Below, one piece after another: positions 34,556 to 43,563 of a DNA stretch of 64,000 nucleotides (position 1 is its first letter; each line of letters starts with the position of its first letter). This stretch comes from UBA7803 sp040219135. GTDB taxonomy: Bacteria > Pseudomonadota > Gammaproteobacteria > Pseudomonadales > Azotimanducaceae. Under the pieces are notes generated by a model. That model made no database searches. It saw nothing but the letters and a program-made list of their open reading frames with translations, and was not told where the DNA came from. Where the stretch lies: NCBI GenBank assembly GCA_040219135.1, contig JAVJTA010000017.1, positions 372,001 through 436,000 on the forward strand, given 5' to 3'. The translations under genes and the position numbers were made by a program.

Positions 34556-35908
34556 CTACGGACGTCGGCCGTCGATGTAGTCGTCGATCAGCTCGTGGTA
34601 GCGGCGGATGCGTTTCTCCTGGTTGGATAGGTACACGCCCTTGAATCCACGCGAGCGGAAGCCGCGCTGCTGGGTCACGAACACCCCGACGTCCTGCTCG
34701 ATGGCGGGACCGATGGTGTCCTGACCGTAGGTCAGCATCCGCAGGGGCGCGTCGTTGCCGTCGAACTGGGTGCCCATGCCGCGCTCGTTGGCCTTTGATC
34801 CTGCGGCGATAGACGCCGGGCTCGCGTACCACCAGTTGTCGAACAGGCACTGTTCCGGATCGCTGCGGTGCGGGCGCGCGCGCAGGAAATGGAAGCCGTC
34901 GGACCACAGCGACACCGCGAAATTCGGAAACAGTGTGTAGTGGAAGGCGTCGGTGAGCTGGGAGTCCGGAACGCTGGCATAGTGGGTGAAGCCGCGGTCG
35001 GGACCGAGCCGGCGCTTCGCCTCCTGGATCGCCGTGCGGGTGTCTTCGGGCCGCCCCTTGTAGTCGGCCGGGTCCAGGTCCCAGTAGCGCAGCTGGCTGG
35101 CCAGCGGCTCCTGAATGTTGCCGTCCTGATCCGTGGCGCCTACCCCGTAGCCGCCCTGCATGACCATGCGGTTGTGGCCTTCGTCGGACAGGTCGAACTT
35201 GGTTTCCTTGAAGTAGGTATTGATGTTGCCGCGGATCTTCTTGCGGTCGGTGTCCGGCGTCGCCGCCATGTGCACGGTGGGTACGTGGTAGGACTCGTTG
35301 AAGTTGTCCAGCACCACCTTCCAGTTGCACGGCAGCCACATGCTGTTGGCCATGGTGCGCTTCCAGGTGTGGATCTCGCGCTTTTCCCATTCCTCCCAGA
35401 TGGGGCCGAGAAAGCTCTTCAGGCTTTCGCACTCCGGGTCCATGTTCACCCAGACGAAGCCGGCGAAGGTCTCGCAGGCAAGCTCCTGCAGGCGCACGTG
35501 CTCGCACGGGTTGCCTTCCGGAAAGTCTTCCCGGTCCGGGGCGAAGTTGAGGGTGCCGTCCGGCAGGAACGCCCAGCTGTGGTACTTGCAGACGAAGCGT
35601 GACTTGATGCTGCCCTTGGGCTCCGAGACCAGCGGGTTGCCGCGATGCTGGCAGACGTTGTAGAACGCTTTTACGGAGCCGTCTTTCTGCCGGACCATCA
35701 GGACCTCTTCGGGTCCGACTTCCTCCATCTGCCAGTCGCCGGGATCCGGCAGCTCCGACTCGCGGCCGAGCAGCAGCCACACCCGGGTCCACATGCCTTC
35801 CCACTCCCGGCCGAAGAACTCGCGGGAGGTGTAACGCTCTCCGGGAATGCGGTGGCCGCGGGTTTCCTGGTCCGGCCAGGTATCGACGAGGGGGATCTGT
35901 TCCGCCAT
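34556..35908 (-). CDS. Rieske non-heme iron oxygenase, large subunit (2)
   Basis: 450 residues from ATG 35908, which follows AGGAGGA by 4 bases. Rieske ligands are C86/H88 (CQHRGNP) and C107/H110 (CKYHSWAF). The mononuclear iron motif is LDNFNESYHVPTVH, again with Glu where dioxygenases usually have Asp. It is related to the Rieske gene at 25886 in length and motif spacing. It is divergent from an acyl-CoA dehydrogenase pair, which suggests shared regulation and one catabolic route. Confidence 0.92.
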   Translation of the reverse strand: MAEQIPLVDTWPDQETRGHRIPGERYTSREFFGREWEGMWTRVWLLLGRESELPDPGDWQMEEVGPEEVLMVRQKDGSVKAFYNVCQHRGNPLVSEPKGSIKSRFVCKYHSWAFLPDGTLNFAPDREDFPEGNPCEHVRLQELACETFAGFVWVNMDPECESLKSFLGPIWEEWEKREIHTWKRTMANSMWLPCNWKVVLDNFNESYHVPTVHMAATPDTDRKKIRGNINTYFKETKFDLSDEGHNRMVMQGGYGVGATDQDGNIQEPLASQLRYWDLDPADYKGRPEDTRTAIQEAKRRLGPDRGFTHYASVPDSQLTDAFHYTLFPNFAVSLWSDGFHFLRARPHRSDPEQCLFDNWWYASPASIAAGSKANERGMGTQFDGNDAPLRMLTYGQDTIGPAIEQDVGVFVTQQRGFRSRGFKGVYLSNQEKRIRRYHELIDDYIDGRRP

Positions 35909-36003
35909 GGTTCCTCCTGCGGCTTTATGCGAAACCGTCACCGTTGATTGTTTCCGAGTCTAACAAATGCCAGCATACGCTGCACCAGAGGAGAGCGACA
36001 TCC

Positions 36004-37212
36004 ATGGCCGAGAAGACATCGTCTGCCGAACAGTACGAGTTCCGGGATTACTGCCGGCGCTGGCTGGAGGAGAACCGGCCGCCGCCCACTGAGACGCCGC
36101 TGCCCCAGGCCGCCTACGAGGTCACCTACGCCGACCATCGCCGCTACCTCTGTGACTGGCAGGCGAAGTGCTACGAGGCCCAGCTGATCGCCACGGACGT
36201 TGCGAAGGAGTACGGCGGCCACGGCCACAGCAACTTCCAGGCCATTGCCAGCGCCGAGGTGCGGCGCGCCCGGGTGCCTTACTTCATCAACTGGATCGGT
36301 CTCGGCATGACCGCGCCGACCCTTCTGGTGCACGGCACCGAGGAACAGAAACGGCGTTTCCTGCCGCCGATCTTCACCGCCGAGGAGATCTGGTGTCAGG
36401 GATTCAGCGAGCCGGGCGCCGGCTCCGATCTGGTGTCGCTGTCGACGGCGGCGGTGAAGGACGGTGACAACTGGGTCGTCAATGGCAGCAAGGTGTGGAC
36501 CAGTCTGGGGGCGCTGGCGAGCTGGATGCTGCTGCTGGCCCGCACCGACAGGCACGACAAGTACAACGGCATCACCTATTTCCTCGCGCCCATGGACCAG
36601 CCCGGGGTCACCGTGCGGCCGATCCACAAGATGACCGGCGAGGCGGGCTTCAACGAGGTCTTTCTCGAGAACGTGATCATCCCGGACCACTACCGCGTGG
36701 ACGCCGTCGGCGCCGGCTGGAAGGTCGCCATGTCTACGCTCACCAGCGAGCGCGGTGCGGCCGCCGGCGTGGGGGCGGTCGCCAGCAGCGAGTCGCCGCT
36801 GACGGCGGTGCTGAAGGTGATCGAGCTGGCCAGACGCACCCGGCGCAACGGCGTGGCGGTATGGGACGATCCGGTGTGGCGGGAGCGTATCGTCAAGCTC
36901 TACGAGCGCACGGAAGCGGCCATGCAGAACGGCCGCCGGGCGCGCATCGAGGCACTGAACGGCGGCGCCATGCGCCTGCCGCTGCAGGGCAAGCTGGTGG
37001 GCAGCGAGATCGGCCAGGAGCTCGGCGCCGTTGCCCTCGGGATCCTCGGGCTGCGCTCGAGCCTCTACGTTGGCGACGAGCACGCCGAGGAGGACGGTCA
37101 CTGGGCGCTCGCCTACATGAACAGCTACACCGGCACGATCTCGGGCGGCAGCAGCGAGATTCAGCGCAACATTCTCGGCGAGCGCGTGCTCGGCCTGCCG
37201 AAGACGAAATAG
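36004..37212 (+). CDS. Acyl-CoA dehydrogenase subunit (SSEIQRN type), pair 2
   Basis: 402 residues from ATG 36004. The flavin-binding region is WCQGFSEPGAGSDLVSLSTAA and NWVVNGSKVWTS. The C-terminus TISGGSSEIQRNILGERVLGLP is the canonical dehydrogenase tail. The next gene starts 8 bases later and encodes the partner with the HGGIGFTWE motif. The pair matches heterotetrameric steroid-type acyl-CoA dehydrogenases, in the opposite gene order to pair 1. Confidence 0.93.
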   Translation: MAEKTSSAEQYEFRDYCRRWLEENRPPPTETPLPQAAYEVTYADHRRYLCDWQAKCYEAQLIATDVAKEYGGHGHSNFQAIASAEVRRARVPYFINWIGLGMTAPTLLVHGTEEQKRRFLPPIFTAEEIWCQGFSEPGAGSDLVSLSTAAVKDGDNWVVNGSKVWTSLGALASWMLLLARTDRHDKYNGITYFLAPMDQPGVTVRPIHKMTGEAGFNEVFLENVIIPDHYRVDAVGAGWKVAMSTLTSERGAAAGVGAVASSESPLTAVLKVIELARRTRRNGVAVWDDPVWRERIVKLYERTEAAMQNGRRARIEALNGGAMRLPLQGKLVGSEIGQELGAVALGILGLRSSLYVGDEHAEEDGHWALAYMNSYTGTISGGSSEIQRNILGERVLGLPKTK

Positions 37213-37220
37213 GATCGACC

Positions 37221-38333
37221 ATGGCGCAACCACGGGATTTCGGCTTCGACGAAGAGACCGGCATGCTCAAGGACGGCGCCCGACGCCTGTTCGAGCAGCG
37301 TCAGCCGCTGGTGCAGCTGCGCGCGCGGCTCGCGGGTACGGAGGATCCGTACCGCGGTAGCGAACGCCCGGGCTGGCACGACGCCGCCACCTGGCAGGAG
37401 ATGGTCGGGCTCGGCTGGCATCAGCTCGCAGTACCCGAAGAGGCCGGCGGGGTCGGGCTCGGGCTGGTCGCGGCAGCGGCCATTCAGGAAGAGATCGGCC
37501 GGGCCGCGTGCCCGACGCCGTTGACCGGCACCCTGCAGGCGACCTTCGTGCTGATCGAGGCGAAAGCCCTTGGTCACCTGGCGAAGGTCGCCGAAGGCAC
37601 CGCCATGGCGCTCGCCGTCACCGGCGAGGACGGTTCGCTCGGCGCGGATTCCACCGACGTGGTGGCCGACGGCAGTCGCCTCAGCGGCACCAGCTGGTTC
37701 GTGCAGGACGCCGGGAAGGCCGACGGCTTCGTCGTCGCCGCCCGCGCCGCGGACGGGATCGGTCTCTACTACGTTGCCCGCGATGCCGTCGAGGTGAAGC
37801 CCGACCGGATCGTCGATCTGACCCGCGATCAGGGCAGGGTGGTGCTCGACGGCTGCGAGGCGGAAACCGTTGCCGCACCCGGCGACGGTGCGGCAGTGCT
37901 GGAGCGCGCGCTGCCGGCGCTGCTCACTCTGGTGGCCGCCGATATCGCCGGCGCCGCCGAGTGGCAGCTGCAGACCACGGCGGACTACGCGAAGACGCGC
38001 GTTCAGTTCGACCGGCCCATCGGCTTCTTTCAGGCGGTGAAGCATCCCATCGTCGACATGATGATCGCCGCGGACGAGACCCGTTCGCTGGTCTACAACG
38101 CCGCCTGCGCCTGGGATCACGATCGCGACGACGCAGTGCGCTGCGCGCGCCTGGCCAAGGCGAGCGCCTCGGACACCGCGGCGTTCTGCGCCAATCGCTC
38201 GACCCAGCTCCACGGCGGCATCGGCTTCACCTGGGAAGCCGACGTGCAGATCTACCACAAGCGGCAGATGCACAGTCAGTTCCTGTTCGGCGACGGCGCC
38301 TGGAACCGGCAGCGGCTGGCGGAGCTGCTATAG
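37221..38333 (+). CDS. Acyl-CoA dehydrogenase subunit (HGGIGFTWE type), pair 2
   Basis: 370 residues from ATG 37221; the long in-frame ORF upstream is a shadow of the preceding gene. The C-terminal domain has AKTRVQFDRPIGFFQAVKHPIVDMM and LHGGIGFTWEADVQIYHKRQ. The middle domain is short and divergent, as in the non-canonical halves of alpha2beta2 enzymes. It is expected to pair with the 36004 product and desaturate an acyl-CoA made from the Rieske/P450 products. Confidence 0.9.
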   Translation: MAQPRDFGFDEETGMLKDGARRLFEQRQPLVQLRARLAGTEDPYRGSERPGWHDAATWQEMVGLGWHQLAVPEEAGGVGLGLVAAAAIQEEIGRAACPTPLTGTLQATFVLIEAKALGHLAKVAEGTAMALAVTGEDGSLGADSTDVVADGSRLSGTSWFVQDAGKADGFVVAARAADGIGLYYVARDAVEVKPDRIVDLTRDQGRVVLDGCEAETVAAPGDGAAVLERALPALLTLVAADIAGAAEWQLQTTADYAKTRVQFDRPIGFFQAVKHPIVDMMIAADETRSLVYNAACAWDHDRDDAVRCARLAKASASDTAAFCANRSTQLHGGIGFTWEADVQIYHKRQMHSQFLFGDGAWNRQRLAELL

Positions 38334-38463
38334 CAAAATCCGAGCGCCTGGCCGGTTCTGGGATCGCCGATCAGGTTCGACGAGATGGGCGACGGGGCCC
38401 GTCGGCGTCCGGGCGGCCACAGGTCATGAGCCAAAACGCCGTCCTGTACAGTAAACTGGCCCG

Positions 38464-40512
38464 ATGGAAAACCCCTCTGCAGCCTCCCGCGGCGACGAGC
38501 CGTTCATCTTCGTCAGCTACTCCCACGCTGACGAGGCGGCCGTTGTGGGCGAGCTGACCCGCCTGCGAAACGCGGGATTCCACATCTGGTTCGACGAGGG
38601 CATCCGCGCGGGCAGCCGCTGGAGCGACGAGCTGGCGACCCGGATCCACGACTGTCGCCTGTTCCTCATCTTCATCACGCCGAGATCGGTCCAATCCCCG
38701 CACTGCCTGCGCGAGCTCAGCTACGCGCAGAGCCACGACCGCGAGGTACTCGCCGTGCATCTCGAGGAAACCGCGCTGGCACCCGGCCTCGAACTCGCCC
38801 TCGGGGACCGCCAGGCGATCTTCAAGCACCTCCTGTCCGAGCGCCAGTACGAAGAGAAGCTGCTCGACGGCATATCGGCGCGATTCGACGATGCCGACAG
38901 ACCGGCAAGACAGCCGGAACACAGGCACGCCGCTGTGAGATCGCGCCGGTCGATGGCGGGAGCCGCGGCCCTGGTTGCGGCGATCGCTGGCACTGGTCTG
39001 TTCTACTGGGTCGACGCCGACCGGCGCTCGCAGGCGCCGGTTGAGTCCGAGACGAGGGAATCCCCGGCCCAGAAACCGCAAGCCACCGGCAACCGGCTCG
39101 CCATCGCCGTGCTTCCGTTTGTCAACATGAGCAGTTATCCGGAGAACGAGTACTTCAGCGACGGCATGTCGGAAGAAATCCTGAACGCTCTGGTCAACAC
39201 GAAGACCATCGACGTGATCGCGCGCACGTCGTCGTTCCAGTTCAAGGGAAAGAATCTGGACGTGAAGGACATCGGCGCCCGGCTGAGTACCAGCCACGTG
39301 CTCGAAGGCAGCGTGCGCAAGACCGGTAACCGGGTTCGAATCACCGCTCAGCTCATCGATGCGAACAAGGGTGTGCACTTGTGGTCCGAGACCTTCGACC
39401 GCGACCTCGAAGACGTCTTTGCCATGCAGGACGAGATCGCCGGCGCCGTCGTCGTGGCCATCGGCGAACACCTCGGTGTCCAGAACGTGCCCTGGAGCGT
39501 TTCGAATCTGGCACAGCGCGGCGTCAACCTGAGCGCGAGAGTCAAGGCGAACCCGGAAGCCTACGATCTGTATCTGCGCGCGATGCACGAGGCGTTCAAC
39601 ACCGGCACGGTGGAAGCGTTCGACAAGGCCCTGGTCCTGCTGAATGCATCGACGAAGATCGACGCCGAGTTTGCCGGTGCCTGGGTGGCCTACGCGCTCA
39701 TCTACAACTTCAGGCACGATCGGTCTCCGCGCGACAATGCCCCGGTGGTGCTGGCGGCGTTGGACAAGGCACTGGCGCTGGAACCGGACTACGGAAACGC
39801 GCTCGCGGCCAAGGGGTTCTACGAAGGGTTCGCCAACCTACGATGGCACGAGGGCCTGGCATTGGCGCGCCGGGGCGCCGAGCTCGCCCCGACGGACGGC
39901 GAAACGCACACCTATCTCGCCATGCTGCTGTGGTCGACCAATCAAATCCACGAGGCCCTCGTCGAGAGCGAGCGGGGCTGGCGGCTGGATCCGCTCAACG
40001 TCTGGGTGGCCTCGACTCATGCCCGCTACCTGGAGGGGCTGGGACGCCGCAAGGACGCGGCCGAGGTACTGGCCTCCATCGACGACATCGTGCAGATGTA
40101 TCCCATGGCGTGGACCCTGGTTGGCGACTACGCCCTGATGGGCAATGTGGAGATGACCCGCAAGTACGCCGACGTGGTTCGGCGCCAGTTCGGTGAAGAG
40201 TCCGGGATGACCCGGTGGGCCGACGTGATGGTCGCGCGCGCCGCAGACCCGTCGCGCAACGACGAGCTGGCACTCGAGCTCGACGGGCTCAGGGCGCAGG
40301 GAACTTACGTGCCCCGATTACTGTTCTCTCAGAGCAACTTCATTCAGGAACTCGAATGGGCTGTTCAGGATCGCTGGTTCGGCACCGCAGACACGTTGCT
40401 CAAATTCAACCTGCAGGGTCCGCCGTTCGACGAGTTCCGGCGCCGGATGAACCTGGAGGATTTCGAGGTCCGCATTCCGGGTCTGGCCACTGAGGAAGAG
40501 ACGGCGGACTAG
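38464..40512 (+). CDS. TIR domain - transmembrane - TolB N-terminal-like - TPR protein
   Basis: 682 residues. Residues 13-135 are a TIR domain (FIFVSYSHADEAA, GFHIWFDEGIRAGSRWSDELATRIHDC, SPHCLRELSYAQ), with Glu84 at the catalytic NADase position. A single TM helix (about 164-182) follows. Residues 211-335 match the TolB N-terminal/FlgO-like domain (IAVLPFVNMSSYPENEYFSDGMSEEILNAL), and the remainder is TPR repeats to about 640. The TIR would be cytoplasmic and the rest periplasmic. Such modules often follow adenylate cyclase or wHTH effectors, so signalling or immunity roles are possible. Confidence 0.85.
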   Translation: MENPSAASRGDEPFIFVSYSHADEAAVVGELTRLRNAGFHIWFDEGIRAGSRWSDELATRIHDCRLFLIFITPRSVQSPHCLRELSYAQSHDREVLAVHLEETALAPGLELALGDRQAIFKHLLSERQYEEKLLDGISARFDDADRPARQPEHRHAAVRSRRSMAGAAALVAAIAGTGLFYWVDADRRSQAPVESETRESPAQKPQATGNRLAIAVLPFVNMSSYPENEYFSDGMSEEILNALVNTKTIDVIARTSSFQFKGKNLDVKDIGARLSTSHVLEGSVRKTGNRVRITAQLIDANKGVHLWSETFDRDLEDVFAMQDEIAGAVVVAIGEHLGVQNVPWSVSNLAQRGVNLSARVKANPEAYDLYLRAMHEAFNTGTVEAFDKALVLLNASTKIDAEFAGAWVAYALIYNFRHDRSPRDNAPVVLAALDKALALEPDYGNALAAKGFYEGFANLRWHEGLALARRGAELAPTDGETHTYLAMLLWSTNQIHEALVESERGWRLDPLNVWVASTHARYLEGLGRRKDAAEVLASIDDIVQMYPMAWTLVGDYALMGNVEMTRKYADVVRRQFGEESGMTRWADVMVARAADPSRNDELALELDGLRAQGTYVPRLLFSQSNFIQELEWAVQDRWFGTADTLLKFNLQGPPFDEFRRRMNLEDFEVRIPGLATEEETAD

Positions 40513-40569
40513 CAACGCCGTCGCGTGAGCGTGGCTCCGGAACTCCTGGACGGCTATGCAGGCGTGTAA

Positions 40570-43476
40570 TCACAGCTCGAACGCGCCGAACCGGTAACGC
40601 AGCTCCAGGCCGTACAGCCTGGGATCCGTCGTCGCCCCCGTTCGCAGGTAGTTGCTGCCCTCGCCGCCGCGGGTGACCTGACGGATGCCGATCTCGTCGC
40701 GCAGGTTGTTCACGAACGCGGCGACCGACCAGGCGCGATTGGCGGATCGCCAGGTGGCACGGGCATCCCAGCGGTCGTAGGCGGGGGCGGAGTCGGTGTC
40801 TTCCTCGAACTCGGAGAAGTACACCTGATCGATCCAGCTCCAGCTGATGAATGCTTCGAGGTTGCCCGCGTCGCCCAGCGGCCAGGTGTACTGGGCCCAG
40901 GCGCCGCCCTTGAACTCCGGGATGCGCGGCATGCGGTTGCCGTTCAGGTTCTGCAGCCGACCGGTGGCGTTGAAGAGCGAATCCGGCGACTCCGGGCCGA
41001 AGCCGTTGATCATGAGGAAGTCGCTGTCGTAGCGGGCCCGGGTGTAGCTGATGTTGCCGCCGAGGGTCAGCGTGGCGGTTGCCAGCCACATGAGGTCGGC
41101 ATCGAATCCGCGGATTTCGGCCTTCGGCACGGCGAACACGCTGGTCGTGGTCTCGTCGGGGTCGATAAGCGACGGGCTCTGCCCGAAGGTGTGGATATCC
41201 TCGTAGTCGTACAGGTAGACGGCGGCATTCAGCTGCAGGGTGCTGGCGAGCAGGGTCCCCTTGTAGCCCAATTCATAGGAGATGAGGGTCTCCGGTTCGT
41301 ACTGCGCGTCCGAGCTGAAAAAGCCGAGATTGAAGCCGCCGGCGCGGTAGCCGCGGGTGGCGCTCAGATACACGAGATGGCTGTCCGTGGGCGTCCAGTC
41401 GACGTTGGCCCGCCAGGTGATCTTCTCGTCGACTCGATCGAGTTCGCGCCACAGGGAGACACCGCTCGGCACGCCGGCGGTGATGAGCCGCTGCGGATCG
41501 AGCACCTCGCCGGTGGGGCTCATGTAGCCGAGCCCCATATTGATGAACATCAGCGGCGAGAAGCCGCCGTTCACCGGGTCGAAGTCGAAGGCGATGAAGT
41601 CGTCCTCGGTGTAGTAGAAGACGGTTTCGTAGCCGGCGAGCTCGTCCCGGGCCCAGCGCACGCCCAGAGTCAGCGCCCAGGCGTCGTTGAACTCGTAGGT
41701 GGCCTGGCTGAAGGCGGCGTAGGCCTCGCGCTCGGTGCGGGTCTGGTACTCCCGGCCGGTGCCCACCGTGGCGGGTCCGTGGGGGATGCGGTCCCCCGTG
41801 TCGCCGCGCCAGGGCCCGGAGCAGTAGACGGGAATGGTGTTCAGCGGCGCGCAGTTGAAGGGCAGCGCCGCGCCGGACTTCTGCGCCACCCCGGCGCGGC
41901 GCGCGTAGCTGAGGTCCACGGGGGGCGTGACGTCGAGAAAGGCGAGGCCCGGACCCAGCGCGGCGTAGGGGATGGCGAAATCGTTCGCCGTCTTCGAGTT
42001 GCAGGCCGGATCGCGCTGGCAGATGCCGTCGAAGTTGTCGCCACGCTGGGTGATCCTGGCGTCGTAAGCGAACAGGCCAGAGGTGACGGACAGCCGCTCG
42101 GTGGGGTCGAGGAAGACCTGCAGCTCGTGGGACGCGTACTCGGTCTCCTGGCTCAGGTAGGCCTGGGTGTCGAAGAGCTGGCTGTTGGTGAGATCGGTGT
42201 CGGTGGTGCGATCGTAAAAGTAGTCGGTGTAGCCGAAGAGGTAGCGCACCGCCAGGGTGTCGCCCACGCGCCAGTCGGCATTCAGAGAGACCGCCTGGTG
42301 ATCGAAGAACTCGTCCTGGAAGCCGTTGGTCGCGGTCTCGAGATCGTCCCCTCTAATGTCGTCGAAACCGATCACGGCCACCTGGTCGTCGGTGAGCCCG
42401 AACGCCCGGTTGATGCCGACGTCGGAGCGATCGATACCCGGTATCCGGCGCTGGGCGATGACGTCTCCGCCGGTCTCCGGGTTGGTGAAGGTAAACAGCG
42501 GCAGGCCCGGCACGGCGCAGCCAATCTCGCCGCGCTTGAGCGTCGGGTCGACCGCCACGATGGGGGTACGCAGGAACGCGCTCGGGCAGGCGGCAGCGGG
42601 ATCGACGGCGCGGAATCCGAGCCCGAGGGTGGTGGTGTCGCGGAACTCGTTGCCGTTCTCATCGAACACCACGATGCCGCCATTGTTGGCACCTCCCATG
42701 CGACGTCGGTAGCTGCGCTCGTTGGCCCGGACGTTCAGCTCGAAGCCGTCGGTGGGCGCGAAGCGCAGGGACAGGGCGTAGTTTTCGTCGCCGTAGTTGC
42801 CGGCATCCCTTGCCGGACCCTTGTCGTCGTAGTAACCGTCCCGCTCGCGCTTCACGCCGGTTAGCCGGGCTTGCAGCCAGTCGTCGAGCACGGGCCCGGA
42901 GAGCACGCCGTAGGTTTCCACCAGGTCGTAGTTGCCGACCACCACCCGGGCCTCTCCTTCGAACGCCTCGGTGGGCAGGTTGTTTATGAAGTTCACCGCG
43001 CCGCCGATGGCGTTGCGGCCGTAGAGCGTGCCCTGGGGCCCCCGCAGCACCTCGATGCGCCGCACGTCGAACAGCCCGCCCTCGGTCGAGGCGATGCCGA
43101 AATCTTCGGAGTACACGCCGTTCTGATAGGTCGCGACGCCGGGATCTCCGCCAAGCGAACGGAAGTTGCGCCCCACCCCGCGGATGGCCATGTCGTAGGG
43201 CTCGATCACCGCAGCGGGTATGTAGTTCTGCAGGTCCTCCTGATTGCGCAGTCCGAAGTCCTCGATCATGGTGTCCGTGAACGCGGTGATCGAGATCGAG
43301 GTGTCGCTGAGGGTGGACTCGCGGCGCTCGGCCGTCACAACGATCTCTTCGATCTGCCGTCTCTCGTCGGCGAAGGCGGGCAATGGCGCACTGAGGGCGC
43401 CAACGCAGAACGTGCACAAGACGGCGCGCGCTGTGAATCGGCGGGCGCTTCGACGGTGCTCTGTCGTTGCAGGCAT
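40570..43476 (-). CDS. TonB-dependent outer-membrane receptor
   Basis: 968 residues from ATG 43476, preceded by GGAGAG. Signal peptide (about residues 1-35, VLCTFCVGALSAPLPAFA), TonB box-like EEIVVTAERRES, plug domain (50-165, FDVRRIEVLRGPQGTLYGRNAIGGAVNFI) and a large barrel. The length and the EDFGLRNQEDLQNYIPA wording match receptors common in hydrocarbon- and steroid-degrading gammaproteobacteria, thought to import hydrophobic or siderophore-like substrates. It is convergent with the TIR protein gene. Confidence 0.93.
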   Translation of the reverse strand: MPATTEHRRSARRFTARAVLCTFCVGALSAPLPAFADERRQIEEIVVTAERRESTLSDTSISITAFTDTMIEDFGLRNQEDLQNYIPAAVIEPYDMAIRGVGRNFRSLGGDPGVATYQNGVYSEDFGIASTEGGLFDVRRIEVLRGPQGTLYGRNAIGGAVNFINNLPTEAFEGEARVVVGNYDLVETYGVLSGPVLDDWLQARLTGVKRERDGYYDDKGPARDAGNYGDENYALSLRFAPTDGFELNVRANERSYRRRMGGANNGGIVVFDENGNEFRDTTTLGLGFRAVDPAAACPSAFLRTPIVAVDPTLKRGEIGCAVPGLPLFTFTNPETGGDVIAQRRIPGIDRSDVGINRAFGLTDDQVAVIGFDDIRGDDLETATNGFQDEFFDHQAVSLNADWRVGDTLAVRYLFGYTDYFYDRTTDTDLTNSQLFDTQAYLSQETEYASHELQVFLDPTERLSVTSGLFAYDARITQRGDNFDGICQRDPACNSKTANDFAIPYAALGPGLAFLDVTPPVDLSYARRAGVAQKSGAALPFNCAPLNTIPVYCSGPWRGDTGDRIPHGPATVGTGREYQTRTEREAYAAFSQATYEFNDAWALTLGVRWARDELAGYETVFYYTEDDFIAFDFDPVNGGFSPLMFINMGLGYMSPTGEVLDPQRLITAGVPSGVSLWRELDRVDEKITWRANVDWTPTDSHLVYLSATRGYRAGGFNLGFFSSDAQYEPETLISYELGYKGTLLASTLQLNAAVYLYDYEDIHTFGQSPSLIDPDETTTSVFAVPKAEIRGFDADLMWLATATLTLGGNISYTRARYDSDFLMINGFGPESPDSLFNATGRLQNLNGNRMPRIPEFKGGAWAQYTWPLGDAGNLEAFISWSWIDQVYFSEFEEDTDSAPAYDRWDARATWRSANRAWSVAAFVNNLRDEIGIRQVTRGGEGSNYLRTGATTDPRLYGLELRYRFGAFEL

Positions 43477-43563
43477 GAGCACTCTCTCCTGTACTGACGA
43501 ATTGTCACACGTGGGCGGGGCGGCGGCAACGCACGCGTTCGAGCCGCAGAACGGTGAGCCGCG

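Noticed and set aside
39329..39350. GGGTTCGAATC inside the TIR-TolB gene, resembling a tRNA T-loop
   Set aside because: It lies in the middle of a continuous TolB-like coding region and no cloverleaf can be built around it.
41191..42864. A 557-codon plus-strand frame opposite the TonB receptor
   Set aside because: The receptor on the minus strand has full plug and barrel signatures; the plus frame is a Val/Gly-rich shadow.
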